64,000 nucleotides of DNA from Arthrobacter zhaoxinii (GTDB lineage Bacteria > Actinomycetota > Actinomycetes > Actinomycetales > Micrococcaceae), in NCBI RefSeq assembly GCF_025244925.1, contig NZ_CP104275.1:62001-126000 (forward strand), given 5' to 3'. A program made the translations under genes and the position numbers. Below the pieces are notes generated by a model. That model made no database searches. It saw only the letters and a list, made by a program, of their open reading frames with translations, and was not told where the DNA came from. Positions 1 through 8,421 of this stretch are shown here, one piece after another. Each line of letters begins with the position of its first letter. The stretch's first letter is position 1.

Positions 1-151
1 ACACCAGGGTGAGGGCCAGTGCTGGAACCAGGCCGGCAGCCAGAATGACCAGCAGGGTCACGTGCGGCGAGGTTGCACGGGTGATCGCATGCAGCAGGCG
101 GCGCAGCGGATTTTCGGCGGGGGCGGGGCGCTGCACGGGGTCCGGGGTCAT
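1..151 (-). CDS. Membrane protein, N-terminal part only (cut by window edge)
   Basis: Only the first ~50 codons are present. The ATG overlaps the stop of the upstream esterase gene by four bases (ATGA), so the two are almost certainly translated together. The visible part has a polar, proline-containing N-terminus of about 28 residues followed by a hydrophobic stretch (VTLLVILAAGLVPALALTLV) that is clearly a membrane segment. The context (an MprF-like lipid synthase and a membrane-anchored esterase) suggests an envelope role. The N-terminus is reminiscent of PAP2-type membrane phosphatases, but this is a weak guess and the catalytic region is outside the window. Confidence 0.6.
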   Translation of the reverse strand, partial: MTPDPVQRPAPAENPLRRLLHAITRATSPHVTLLVILAAGLVPALALTLV

Positions 152-1467
152 GGATCAAGTATGCCAAGCCGGCCGGACAGCCAGTCCAGGTTGTTCTCCA
201 GCCCGGCCCGCCAGACCTGCCAGGAATGGCCGCCCGGAAGTTCCTGGAGCTGTACGTCCGCACCGGCGGCCCGGGCCGCCTCGTACACCTGCCGCCCTTC
301 CGGCGCGTAGACCCTGTCTTCGCGTCCGACGACGACGACGCCGGCGAGTTCCGGGAAGGGCATCCGGCGGAACCGGTCCACGGCGTTCTGTTCTGCAAAG
401 GCCTGCTCGTCTCCGCCGAAGTAGGTGTCCAGCAGCGCCTGGTGGCCCTCGGCGTCGGTGGGCTCGTTTTCCCCGGCGATGTCGAGGAACGTCGGGTAGA
501 CGTCGGGATGGTTGGCGGCCAGCTGCACCGCGCACGTGCCGCCGAAGGAATACCCGGCGACGGCCCACTGGCGGGCGCCGGCCGTCCCTGCCCCCAGCTG
601 CTGCTGGACCCAGGCGGGAAGGTCCCGGGCCAGGTAGGTGGCCGAGTCGCTGACCGAGGTGTCCAGGCACAGCGGCCAGTCGGGGTTGGAGTCGTTGCTG
701 GCGTCCGGCATCACCACAACCGGCGCCAGGCCGGCATGGCGGGAGGCAAAGCCGTCCATCATTTCGGCTATCCGGCCGCTGACCAGCCAGTCATTCGGCG
801 AACCGGGCTGGCCGTGGATCAGGACCAGCACGGGCAGGCTGACGGCGCCGGGATCGGCGAGGTACGCCGGCGGGAGGTAGATCAGAGCAGGGTGGGAGGC
901 ATAGCCGGAGGCTCCCGCAGGGATCTCCGCGCGGTACACCTGTCCTTCCCCGGGCATGTCCGGCGGCGGGGACCAGTCCTGTTCGGAGGCAGCGGGCCGG
1001 TCCATGCCGGCGGCGGCGGGCCGGGGCAGCGGATCATCAGTCGCTGACGGAGGATCCAGCAGGGACCGCACCGTAGGGTATTGGGCGTAGGCAAGGTTCA
1101 CCGTGCAGGCCAGCGCTCCCAGCAGGGCCAGTGCGGCCAGGACCCCGGCGGTCCGGCGGAGGGCCGGGGTCCCCGGGGCCGCCACCTGCCGAAAGGCCAG
1201 CTGGAAGCCCAGGACCGCCAGGGCGCTGTAGGCGTAAAGCGTCCGCGGCAGGGAAGTATTCCACCAATGGAATATATGTTCGGCGAGCACGTAGAGCAGC
1301 GCCGTGCTGCCCGCGGCCACCACGGCGAAGACCAGGATGGTGCGCAGTCCCAGCTTCCTTCCGGCTATTCCGAGCCACAGCAGGGCGACGACGCCCAGGG
1401 CCAGGAAAAGGGTCGGGAGGAACCCGTCAACCAGTGACAGGGACAGCACGGCCTGCGGCGGCCTCAT
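148..1467 (-). CDS. Membrane-anchored alpha/beta-hydrolase esterase
   Basis: 439-residue protein. The N-terminal ~130 residues contain about four hydrophobic segments (near residues 15-33, 42-62, 78-93, 107-127). The remainder is an alpha/beta-hydrolase of the putative esterase (esterase D / mycolyltransferase-like) family: LIHGQPGS around 217-223 as oxyanion region, nucleophile motif GYSFGG with Ser307, and a C-terminal GGHSW with the likely catalytic His414. The hydrolase domain is probably extracytoplasmic after the membrane segments. The start codon overlaps the stop of the upstream MprF-like gene (ATGA), and its own stop overlaps the next gene, so this is the middle gene of a tight minus-strand operon. 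The substrate cannot be read from sequence; a cell-envelope or lipid ester is inferred from context. Confidence 0.8.
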   Translation of the reverse strand: MRPPQAVLSLSLVDGFLPTLFLALGVVALLWLGIAGRKLGLRTILVFAVVAAGSTALLYVLAEHIFHWWNTSLPRTLYAYSALAVLGFQLAFRQVAAPGTPALRRTAGVLAALALLGALACTVNLAYAQYPTVRSLLDPPSATDDPLPRPAAAGMDRPAASEQDWSPPPDMPGEGQVYRAEIPAGASGYASHPALIYLPPAYLADPGAVSLPVLVLIHGQPGSPNDWLVSGRIAEMMDGFASRHAGLAPVVVMPDASNDSNPDWPLCLDTSVSDSATYLARDLPAWVQQQLGAGTAGARQWAVAGYSFGGTCAVQLAANHPDVYPTFLDIAGENEPTDAEGHQALLDTYFGGDEQAFAEQNAVDRFRRMPFPELAGVVVVGREDRVYAPEGRQVYEAARAAGADVQLQELPGGHSWQVWRAGLENNLDWLSGRLGILDP

Positions 1468-3995
1468 CCGGTGCGGTCCACGATCCGGCGGGCCAGCGAC
1501 AATCCCTGGCTGAACGACAAATCGGGGACATATGCCCGGGTCAGGGCGTTGGCGATGGCCGGCAGGGACGCCGGATCCAGATAGGTCATGAACAGCGGCA
1601 CGTATTCCGGGCCGAACTTGGCTTTGAAGGCCAGCAGGGACCGGAATCCGTACACGGGTTCCAGCGTGGCCCCCAACCGGTCCAGCAGCCGTTCCATGAC
1701 GGGCGGCCCTTCCTCCGCGCCGTCGTCGTTACCGGGTGCACGGGCAAGCGGCGCTCCGGACAGGCTGAGGAAGGAAAAGCCTTCGTCCTGGAGGGACAGG
1801 GCAGCGGAGGCGATGAGGAAGTCCATCCCCAGCCGGAAGCCGCTGCTGCGCCGGCGCATAAAATCCAGGGTCCAGCCCGCAACGGATCCGTCGCGGTACA
1901 CCGGGAGCCAGGACGTCACTGCATGCACGGTGCCGTCTGAGTCGACGGCCAGCAGGCACCGCACCTCCGGATCGTCCACTTCTTCCAGCCCGCCCAGCGT
2001 GAACCCCATTTCTGGCATCTTCTTATCCGCCACCCACTCCTCCGAAATGGCGTAGACCTGGTCCTTCACCGCCAGCGGTGCACTGGGATACCTCACCCAC
2101 TGCGCGCGGATGCCGTGCTTGCGCGCCTGGTTCATGGCCGTGCGGATGTCCTGGAACCGCTTTCCTTTAAAGACCAGCGACCCCAGCGGGAGCACGGTCT
2201 CCTCCGCGACCTGGAGCGAGAAAAACCCCAGCCGTTCGCTGGCCTCGCGTACCTGTGGTCCCACCGAATAGAAGCAGGCCGTGGTGCCGTTGGCGGCGCA
2301 GAACGCCGCAAAGCCTTCCACGGAGCTGCGCAGCTCATCCCGGGGGCCCACCGGCTCCCCGACGGTGAGGGCCACGCCGAGGTCCAGCCGGTAGGCAACG
2401 TAGGAATTCCCGCCGGGGGAGAACCAGTAGTGATTACCCTGCCAGAGGGTCATCCACGCGAGCGTGCTGCCGCCGTGGGTTCGAAGCAGCGAGCGGGCGC
2501 GGTCCGCGTCCCTGGCGGCCGGGCTGTCGGGCGGCGCCAGGAAAGAGCGCAGCAGCTGAGTGCACGTGACAACCCAGAAAAGCACCCCCACCCCCTCGTA
2601 GAGCAGGACCGCGGGCAGGTTCTCGGGAACGATTCCGGGTGCGCGGGTGGTCACCTCCAGAACGGGAAGGAACCGTCCGGGCAGATCCGCCGTGAGCAGG
2701 GCCGGTGTCGCCGCGGGGGAGAAACCGTTGCGGTTCAGCAGGCCCGTCCCCAGATAGAGTGCGGCGAGCAGAACGGCCAGCAGGGCCACGGTGCCTGCGA
2801 GTCGGCGGTAGGTGCCGGCGGGGGCTGCGACCGGAAAGAGCCTGCGGGTGAAGGCAAGCAGCACCAACACGGCCAGCGGAACCGCCATGGGCACCACCAG
2901 TGCAATAAAACTTCCGGTGCCCGGGGACAGTGTGCCTTGTCCTGCCAGCAACCGGCCGATCCGTACTGCGGCCAGAACGGTCATGGCTCCCTGCAGCAGC
3001 AAGGCGGCCAGCCAGGCAAAGTGCCTCCCCCGGCGCAGACCGTCGGAAAACACGGCCAGCAGCACCAGCGGCAGCGTGGCCAGGAAAAACGCCGCAGGTC
3101 CGGCGCGCAGCTGAAGACGTGCAGCGGCGCAGCGTGCGGAGTCCGATTCGACGCCGCACAGCTGCGCCAGTTCTGCGGGAGTGCGCACCTCCACATCCGT
3201 GAACAGGTACCGCAGCACCGCCAGCGGGCCCACGGGCTGGGTGCTGAGGGCACTGATCACCGGCCCGGCGGCGGAGGCCAGCACTAGCAGTGCCACCAGG
3301 ACCCGGGCTTCGCGCCTGCTGGTGACCAGCCGGCGCGGAAGAGCAGGCCGCCGGCCGGCCAGATAGGGTCCCGCCGCCGCGCCGGTAACGGCCGCGCCGA
3401 GGACCGTGAGGCTGGAAAAGCTTCCACCGTAAAGCGCCAGCAGGACCAGCAGAGTGAAGAGAGCAACCCGCAGGCGGCGGCGCCACAGGGTCCCGAGTTG
3501 CGCGCTTGCGGCGGCAAGGGCGGCGGCCAGGAACGCCGTCGGGCCCACATAGGACTCGGAGACGAGGGCGCGGGACCAGTCACCGATTGAGGCACTGGTC
3601 AGATAGGCGAACCCCGTGGTCAGCAGCAGACCCGCAACCTGCCCGCCCAGACCAGCGAGCAGGAACTTCCCGGTTCCCAGCAGCCGCTCACAGGGGAGGC
3701 CTGCCAGCAGCGCGAGCAGGGTCCCGCCCAGATAGCCGGCCGGGCTGCCGGCCCAGAAACCGCACAGAACCAGCGCTGCCGGATGCTCAGCCACGGTGCC
3801 CACGGAGACGGTCACCTCTGCCAGCAGCGGCCCCTCGGGCCCTTGTCCAACCGAGTCGGTGAATGCGCCCAGGATCCAGAACAGTGCAATAAAACCAAGG
3901 GTGGCCGGAGCTACGCGGGCGCTTCCGCGCAGCCGCTGCAGCGGCCGGTTCAGCAAAGCCCGGAAACGGGGCAGGGCGGCGAGCATGTCAGGCAC
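1464..3995 (-). CDS. MprF-like aminoacyl-phosphatidylglycerol synthase (DUF2156), membrane protein
   Basis: 843 residues from my chosen start. The N-terminal ~470 residues are a multi-pass membrane region whose first part resembles a rhomboid-like fold (several Gly-rich helices). The C-terminal ~350 residues match the DUF2156 / phosphatidylglycerol lysyltransferase catalytic domain (two GNAT folds) that transfers an amino acid from aminoacyl-tRNA to phosphatidylglycerol, changing surface charge and resistance to cationic peptides. Start: an in-frame GTG lies at 4010 without a ribosome site, but within it GGAGGT (4003-4008) stands seven bases before a second GTG at 3995, which I take as the real start. 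Which amino acid is transferred, and whether the membrane half flips the lipid, is unknown. First gene of the minus-strand envelope operon. Confidence 0.8.
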   Translation of the reverse strand: MPDMLAALPRFRALLNRPLQRLRGSARVAPATLGFIALFWILGAFTDSVGQGPEGPLLAEVTVSVGTVAEHPAALVLCGFWAGSPAGYLGGTLLALLAGLPCERLLGTGKFLLAGLGGQVAGLLLTTGFAYLTSASIGDWSRALVSESYVGPTAFLAAALAAASAQLGTLWRRRLRVALFTLLVLLALYGGSFSSLTVLGAAVTGAAAGPYLAGRRPALPRRLVTSRREARVLVALLVLASAAGPVISALSTQPVGPLAVLRYLFTDVEVRTPAELAQLCGVESDSARCAAARLQLRAGPAAFFLATLPLVLLAVFSDGLRRGRHFAWLAALLLQGAMTVLAAVRIGRLLAGQGTLSPGTGSFIALVVPMAVPLAVLVLLAFTRRLFPVAAPAGTYRRLAGTVALLAVLLAALYLGTGLLNRNGFSPAATPALLTADLPGRFLPVLEVTTRAPGIVPENLPAVLLYEGVGVLFWVVTCTQLLRSFLAPPDSPAARDADRARSLLRTHGGSTLAWMTLWQGNHYWFSPGGNSYVAYRLDLGVALTVGEPVGPRDELRSSVEGFAAFCAANGTTACFYSVGPQVREASERLGFFSLQVAEETVLPLGSLVFKGKRFQDIRTAMNQARKHGIRAQWVRYPSAPLAVKDQVYAISEEWVADKKMPEMGFTLGGLEEVDDPEVRCLLAVDSDGTVHAVTSWLPVYRDGSVAGWTLDFMRRRSSGFRLGMDFLIASAALSLQDEGFSFLSLSGAPLARAPGNDDGAEEGPPVMERLLDRLGATLEPVYGFRSLLAFKAKFGPEYVPLFMTYLDPASLPAIANALTRAYVPDLSFSQGLSLARRIVDRTG

Positions 3996-4119
3996 GGTAC
4001 TGACCTCCACGAGCTAAACCGGCTGGAGCTGCTGCCGGTCGCGGTCCTGCCAGTCTAGGCTCGGGCCCCCTCGCCAAGGACCGCCTTTGGATCAGGCCGG
4101 TCCTTGGTAGGGTACAAAT

Positions 4120-4929
4120 GTGCTGGCAACCTATCCATACTTCCGTGCCCCTCGGGACACCGGGAACACCCGTCCGGCATCGTCGCCGGCGCCCATCGCC
4201 CTGGCTCACCGGGGCTTTTCCCCCGATGGCTGCGAAAACACGCTCCCGGCCTTCCGGGCCGCGGCGGAGCTGGGGATCAGCTACCTGGAAACAGACGTGC
4301 GTACCAGCCGCGACGGCATCCTGATGGCCTTTCACGACGAAACCGTTGACCGGCTGTCCGGCGGGGTGGTGGGGAAAATCAGCCAGCTCACCCGGAAGGA
4401 ACTTCGAGAGGTGCTGATAGGCGGGGCGGAACAGATCCCCACCTTCGAAGAGCTCCTGACCGAATGGCCGCAGATGCGGTTGAACGTTGATGTCAAGGAT
4501 GCAGCAGGGGCGGCACTGCTGGCGGCACTGATAGAAAAGCACTCCGCCCATGACCGGGTCCTCGTCGCGTCCTTCTCGGACGTCCGCCGTCTGGGCACCC
4601 TGCGCCGCCTCACCCGGCCGGCTGCAAGCTCCGCCGGCAGTGCCCTGACAGCGGCACTGCGCCTGCTCGCTCCGCTGGGGGCGGCCGGTCTTCTCGCCCG
4701 GCTGGGCCGGTTCCAGTGCGTCCAGGTTCCGCTGCGGTTCGGTCCCGTACCCGTGGTGACGCCGGGGTTTGTCCGCAGCTGCCACCGCGCCGGAATCCAG
4801 GTCCACGTCTGGACCGTGAACGACGCGCCGACCATGAACCGGCTGCTGGACCTGGGCGTGGACGGCATTGTTTCTGACCGTTCGGACATCCTGGTGGACG
4901 TCCTCAAAGACCGCGGACAGTGGACGTAA
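4120..4929 (+). CDS. Glycerophosphodiester phosphodiesterase
   Basis: 269 residues, GDPD-type TIM barrel that hydrolyses glycerophosphodiesters to glycerol-3-phosphate and an alcohol. Visible active-site elements: AHRGFSPDGCENTLPAF near residues 29-45 (catalytic His, Glu, Asn), ETDVRTSRDG near 56-65 and FHDETVDRLSGG near 70-81 (second catalytic His). The usual NIEIK strand is NVDVKD here, a conservative change. The C-terminus has VWTVND and GVDGIVSDR, typical of the family. No signal peptide, so probably cytoplasmic. A TAGGGT -10-like box (4108-4113) ends six bases before the GTG and there is no Shine-Dalgarno sequence, so the mRNA is probably leaderless. Confidence 0.88.
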   Translation: MLATYPYFRAPRDTGNTRPASSPAPIALAHRGFSPDGCENTLPAFRAAAELGISYLETDVRTSRDGILMAFHDETVDRLSGGVVGKISQLTRKELREVLIGGAEQIPTFEELLTEWPQMRLNVDVKDAAGAALLAALIEKHSAHDRVLVASFSDVRRLGTLRRLTRPAASSAGSALTAALRLLAPLGAAGLLARLGRFQCVQVPLRFGPVPVVTPGFVRSCHRAGIQVHVWTVNDAPTMNRLLDLGVDGIVSDRSDILVDVLKDRGQWT

Positions 4930-4975
4930 CACCTGATTAATGCCCCTTGTCCGTTCCGGCTGGCAGGATGAAGGC

Positions 4976-6085
4976 ATGCGCGTAGTTATTGCTCCGGACA
5001 AGTTCAAGGGAACCCTCAGTTCTGTGGAAGCCGCAGCGGCCATGGGTGAAGGGGTGCTGGCGGTCTATCCGGACGCCGTGGTCACCGCGGTTCCAGTGGC
5101 CGACGGCGGCGAGGGCACCCTGGACGCCGCACTGACCGCCGGGGCGCAGCCCCGCACCGCCCGCGTTCGGGGGCCGCTGGGCCGCGACGTCACCGCGGTG
5201 TGGGCCCTCGAAGGACATACCGCCCTGATTGAAACGGCGCGGGCCAGCGGGCTGGCCCTGCTGGAGCCCACCCCCGGGACGGCGTTGGACGCCACCAGTT
5301 ACGGCAGCGGCCAGTTGATCGGCGAGGCGCTCGACGCCGGTGCGCGCACCATCATCCTTGGCATCGGCGGGTCGGCCATGACGGACGGCGGCTCCGGAGC
5401 GCTGGCCGCCCTGGGTTTGAAGATCCTGGACCGCGACGGTGTGCCCGTTCCTCCCGGAGGGGCGGGCCTGATGCACGCAGCCTCGCTGGACGCCGCCGGC
5501 CTGGACCCGCGGCTGGCGGAGGTGGATCTGCGGATCGCCGCCGACGTAACCAATCCGCTGCTCGGTCGTGTTGGTACGGTGGCGGTCTTCAGCGGCCAGA
5601 AAGGTGCCGGTCCCGCGGAAATGCCGGTCCTCGAAGCGGCGCTGACCAACTGGGCAGAGCTCCTGAAGTCCACGACCGGCGTCGACGTCGATGTCCCCGG
5701 CGCCGGTGCCGCGGGCGGCTTCCCGTCCGGGTTCCTGGCCTTCACCGGGGCGTCGCTGAACCCGGGGTTTGAACTGCTCAGTGCCTTTACCGGACTGGAC
5801 GCCGCGCTCACCCGCTGCGACCTGGTGCTTACCGGTGAAGGCTCCCTGGACGAGCAGTCGCGCTACGGCAAGGCTCCGCTGGCGGTTGCAGCCCGCGCCC
5901 GGGACGCCGGAATTCCCGTGGTGGCCGTGGCCGGCCGGATCACCCTGACTCCGGACCAGTTGGAGGAGTACGGAATTGTCGCGGCGGTCAGCCTGCTGGA
6001 CGTGGTGCAGCGGCCGCAGGATGCAATGGAGCAGGCAGCGAAGTATGTTGCGCAGGCCACCCGCCAGGTCCTGGAAGGGGCTTAA
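4976..6085 (+). CDS. glxK: Glycerate kinase
   Basis: 369 residues, glycerate kinase type 1 family, phosphorylating D-glycerate with ATP (glyoxylate/serine and glycerate catabolism). The N-terminus MRVVIAPDKFKGTLSS and the VADGGEGTLDA segment are hallmarks; GGSAMTDGGSGAL in the middle and TGEGSLDEQS near residue 284 are conserved substrate-binding loops. Start: an in-frame ATG at 4940 would add 12 non-conserved residues; the ATG at 4976 is preceded by GGATGAAGG and gives the conserved N-terminus. It follows the phosphodiesterase by 46 bases and may share its transcript. It faces the uracil permease gene with a 7-base gap. Confidence 0.9.
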   Translation: MRVVIAPDKFKGTLSSVEAAAAMGEGVLAVYPDAVVTAVPVADGGEGTLDAALTAGAQPRTARVRGPLGRDVTAVWALEGHTALIETARASGLALLEPTPGTALDATSYGSGQLIGEALDAGARTIILGIGGSAMTDGGSGALAALGLKILDRDGVPVPPGGAGLMHAASLDAAGLDPRLAEVDLRIAADVTNPLLGRVGTVAVFSGQKGAGPAEMPVLEAALTNWAELLKSTTGVDVDVPGAGAAGGFPSGFLAFTGASLNPGFELLSAFTGLDAALTRCDLVLTGEGSLDEQSRYGKAPLAVAARARDAGIPVVAVAGRITLTPDQLEEYGIVAAVSLLDVVQRPQDAMEQAAKYVAQATRQVLEGA

Positions 6086-6092
6086 CCCTCGG

Positions 6093-7406
6093 CTACCCGA
6101 GCCGGCTTGGTTTGGCTCCGGTGTCCTCGTGCGGCTGGTCCGGATCAGTGCCCCGCCAGCGGGCGATCGCCTGCATGCCGTGATAGGCAATCAGGGTGGC
6201 CCCGGTGCCCAGGGCAATGCCGCCGAACTCCAGCCCCGCCGCGATCCAGGTGAAGTTCGCGATGGCAATGATCAGGCCCAGCCCGGCGGTGGACAGGTTG
6301 ATGGGGTTGGAGAAATTCACCCGGTTGTCCACCCAGATGCGCACGCCCAGGATGCCGATCATGCCGTAGAGAACGACGCCGGCACCGCCCAGTACCCCGC
6401 CGGGCACCGTGGCAATCATCGCGCCGAACTTCGGGAACAGGCTCAGCAGGATGGCGACAATGCCGGCCACCCAGTAGGCCGCCGTGGAGTACACGCGGGA
6501 GGCCGCCATGACGCCGATGTTTTCCGCGTAGGTGGTGGTGGCAGAGCCGCCGCCGGAGCCGGCCAGCATGGTGGCCACGCCGTCGGCCATCAGCGCCCGC
6601 CCGGCGTACGGATCCAGGTCGCGGCCGGTCATGGCCGCCACGGATTTCACATGCCCGATGTTTTCGGCCACCAGCACCAGGACCACCGGAACAAACAGTC
6701 CGATCACCGAGAAGTGGAAGGTGGGGGACAGGAATTCCGGGAGCCCGATCCAGGCAGCGTCGCCGATGGCCTGGAAATCCACCTCGCCCTGCAGCATCGC
6801 CGTGATGTATCCGGCCACCACACCGACCAGGATCGACAACCGGCCAAGGAATCCCTTGAACAGGACGGTGCTCAACAGGATCACCACGACGGTGACGGTG
6901 GCGGTGAGCGGGCCCTGCTCGAAATTGTCCTTTGCCGAGCCGGCCAGGTTAAGCCCGATCAGGGCAACGATGGTGCCGGTGACAACCGGCGGCATCAGGA
7001 CCTGGATCCAGCGGGTGCCGGCCAGCTGTGCTGCGAGTCCGACCAGGAACAGGACAAAACCGGCCATGATGATGCCGCCCAGCGCACCGCCCGGGCCGTG
7101 CTGATTGGTGGCCGCGCCGATCGGTGCAATGAACGCAAAGCTCGAGCCCAGATAGCTCGGCACCCGGCCGGCGGTGATGATCAGGAACAGGATGGTGCCG
7201 ATGCCGGAGAACAGCAGGGTGGTGGCCGGCGGAAAACCGGTCAGGAGCGGCACGAGGAAAGTGGCGCCGAACATGGCCACCACGTGCTGGGAGCCGATGC
7301 CGATGGTCCGCGGCCAGCTCAGCCTCTCCTCGGGAGCAACATAGGAGCCCGGCCGGATGGTCCTGCCGTCTCCGTGGAGGGTCCAGTCCATACCGAATCT
7401 GCTCAT
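6093..7406 (-). CDS. uraA: Uracil permease, NCS2 family
   Basis: 437 residues with about 14 hydrophobic segments, nucleobase:cation symporter-2 family. The N-terminal helix carries the family QH motif (Q40-H41 in IGSQHVVAMFG), the SSFAFIAP loop follows, and TTYAENIGVM contains the substrate-binding Glu. The pattern is closest to the uracil (UraA/PyrP) branch rather than the xanthine/urate branch, though substrate cannot be fixed from motifs alone. The ribosome site GGAAGG lies 7 bases upstream of the ATG. It stands alone, so its role is probably pyrimidine salvage independent of a pyr operon in this window. Confidence 0.85.
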   Translation of the reverse strand: MSRFGMDWTLHGDGRTIRPGSYVAPEERLSWPRTIGIGSQHVVAMFGATFLVPLLTGFPPATTLLFSGIGTILFLIITAGRVPSYLGSSFAFIAPIGAATNQHGPGGALGGIIMAGFVLFLVGLAAQLAGTRWIQVLMPPVVTGTIVALIGLNLAGSAKDNFEQGPLTATVTVVVILLSTVLFKGFLGRLSILVGVVAGYITAMLQGEVDFQAIGDAAWIGLPEFLSPTFHFSVIGLFVPVVLVLVAENIGHVKSVAAMTGRDLDPYAGRALMADGVATMLAGSGGGSATTTYAENIGVMAASRVYSTAAYWVAGIVAILLSLFPKFGAMIATVPGGVLGGAGVVLYGMIGILGVRIWVDNRVNFSNPINLSTAGLGLIIAIANFTWIAAGLEFGGIALGTGATLIAYHGMQAIARWRGTDPDQPHEDTGAKPSRLG

Positions 7407-7545
7407 GGTGGTGCCTTCCGGAGAAAGGGGCGTTTAGACAAAATTCTAGCCGCCTCGGATATCCGGGATGTTACGTTGCATAAGAAGAGTGCCGGGTGCA
7501 GGACAGGACCTTGGCAATCACGTACCGATTGGACGATGGAGCAGC

Positions 7546-8421
7546 ATGAGCATTTCAGTTGCAGGACGCGTAGTTCTGATCACGGGCGCCGCCATGGGCA
7601 TGGGCCGCCTGTACGCCGAGCGTGCTGTGCGCGAAGGTGCGGCGGCCGTGGTGCTGTGGGACCTCAACGCCGAGGCCCTGGCCGACACGGCTGCGGCGCT
7701 GCGGGAACTGGGCGCCGCAGCTGTCCACCCCTACACGGTGGACGTTGCCTCCCTGCCGGAGATCACCGACACCGCCGCGCAGGTCATCCGGGAGGCCGGG
7801 GTTCCGGACATCCTGATCAACAACGCCGGAATAGTGCGCGGCAAGTACTTCTGGGAACACACGCCGGCAGCGGACATCGACGCCGTGATGCAGATTAATA
7901 CGCTCGCACCCATGCAGATAACGCGGGCCTTCCTGCCGGGCATGATCGAGCGCCGCACCCCCGCACGCATCCTCAACGTGGCCTCGGCCTCCGGTACGTT
8001 GTCCGTCCCGAAAATGAGTGTCTACACGGCCTCGAAGTGGGCGGTCATCGGCTGGAGCGATTCCCTGCGCCTGGAACTAAACGAGTCCGGCAACGGCCAC
8101 GTCTGCGTGACCACGCTGATTCCCAGCTACATCAAGACGGGGATGTTCGAGGGTGCCCGAGGGCCGCTGCTGACGCCGCTGATGGAACCGGAATACGTGG
8201 TGGACAAGGCCTGGGAGGCCCTGCTGGCGGGGAAGGCACGGCTCCAGCTGCCGTGGACCGTGGCCCTGGGCAGTGCCCTGCGCAACGTACTGCCGCAGCC
8301 GGCCTGGGATGTGGTGGCCGGACGCGTCTTTAAGGTCTACCAGTCCATGGACCACTTCACCGGCCGGAAACCCGCCGCTTCCACCGACGAAACCGCACCG
8401 AAGGAAACCACCCAGGCATGA
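7546..8421 (+). CDS. Short-chain dehydrogenase/reductase
   Basis: 291 residues, classical SDR with a Rossmann fold. Cofactor motif TGAAMGMG (13-20), D39 at the end of strand 2 favouring NAD, NNAG (92-95), and the catalytic pair Y160-x3-K164 (YTASK). A C-terminal extension after ~250 resembles SDRs that act on lipid or hydrophobic alcohols. Start: an upstream in-frame ATG at 7468 would add 26 residues without family features; the ATG at 7546 follows GGAG and gives the usual N-terminus. The stop overlaps the aldehyde dehydrogenase start (ATGA), so the two enzymes probably act in sequence, alcohol to aldehyde to acid. The substrate is not known. Confidence 0.85.
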   Translation: MSISVAGRVVLITGAAMGMGRLYAERAVREGAAAVVLWDLNAEALADTAAALRELGAAAVHPYTVDVASLPEITDTAAQVIREAGVPDILINNAGIVRGKYFWEHTPAADIDAVMQINTLAPMQITRAFLPGMIERRTPARILNVASASGTLSVPKMSVYTASKWAVIGWSDSLRLELNESGNGHVCVTTLIPSYIKTGMFEGARGPLLTPLMEPEYVVDKAWEALLAGKARLQLPWTVALGSALRNVLPQPAWDVVAGRVFKVYQSMDHFTGRKPAASTDETAPKETTQA

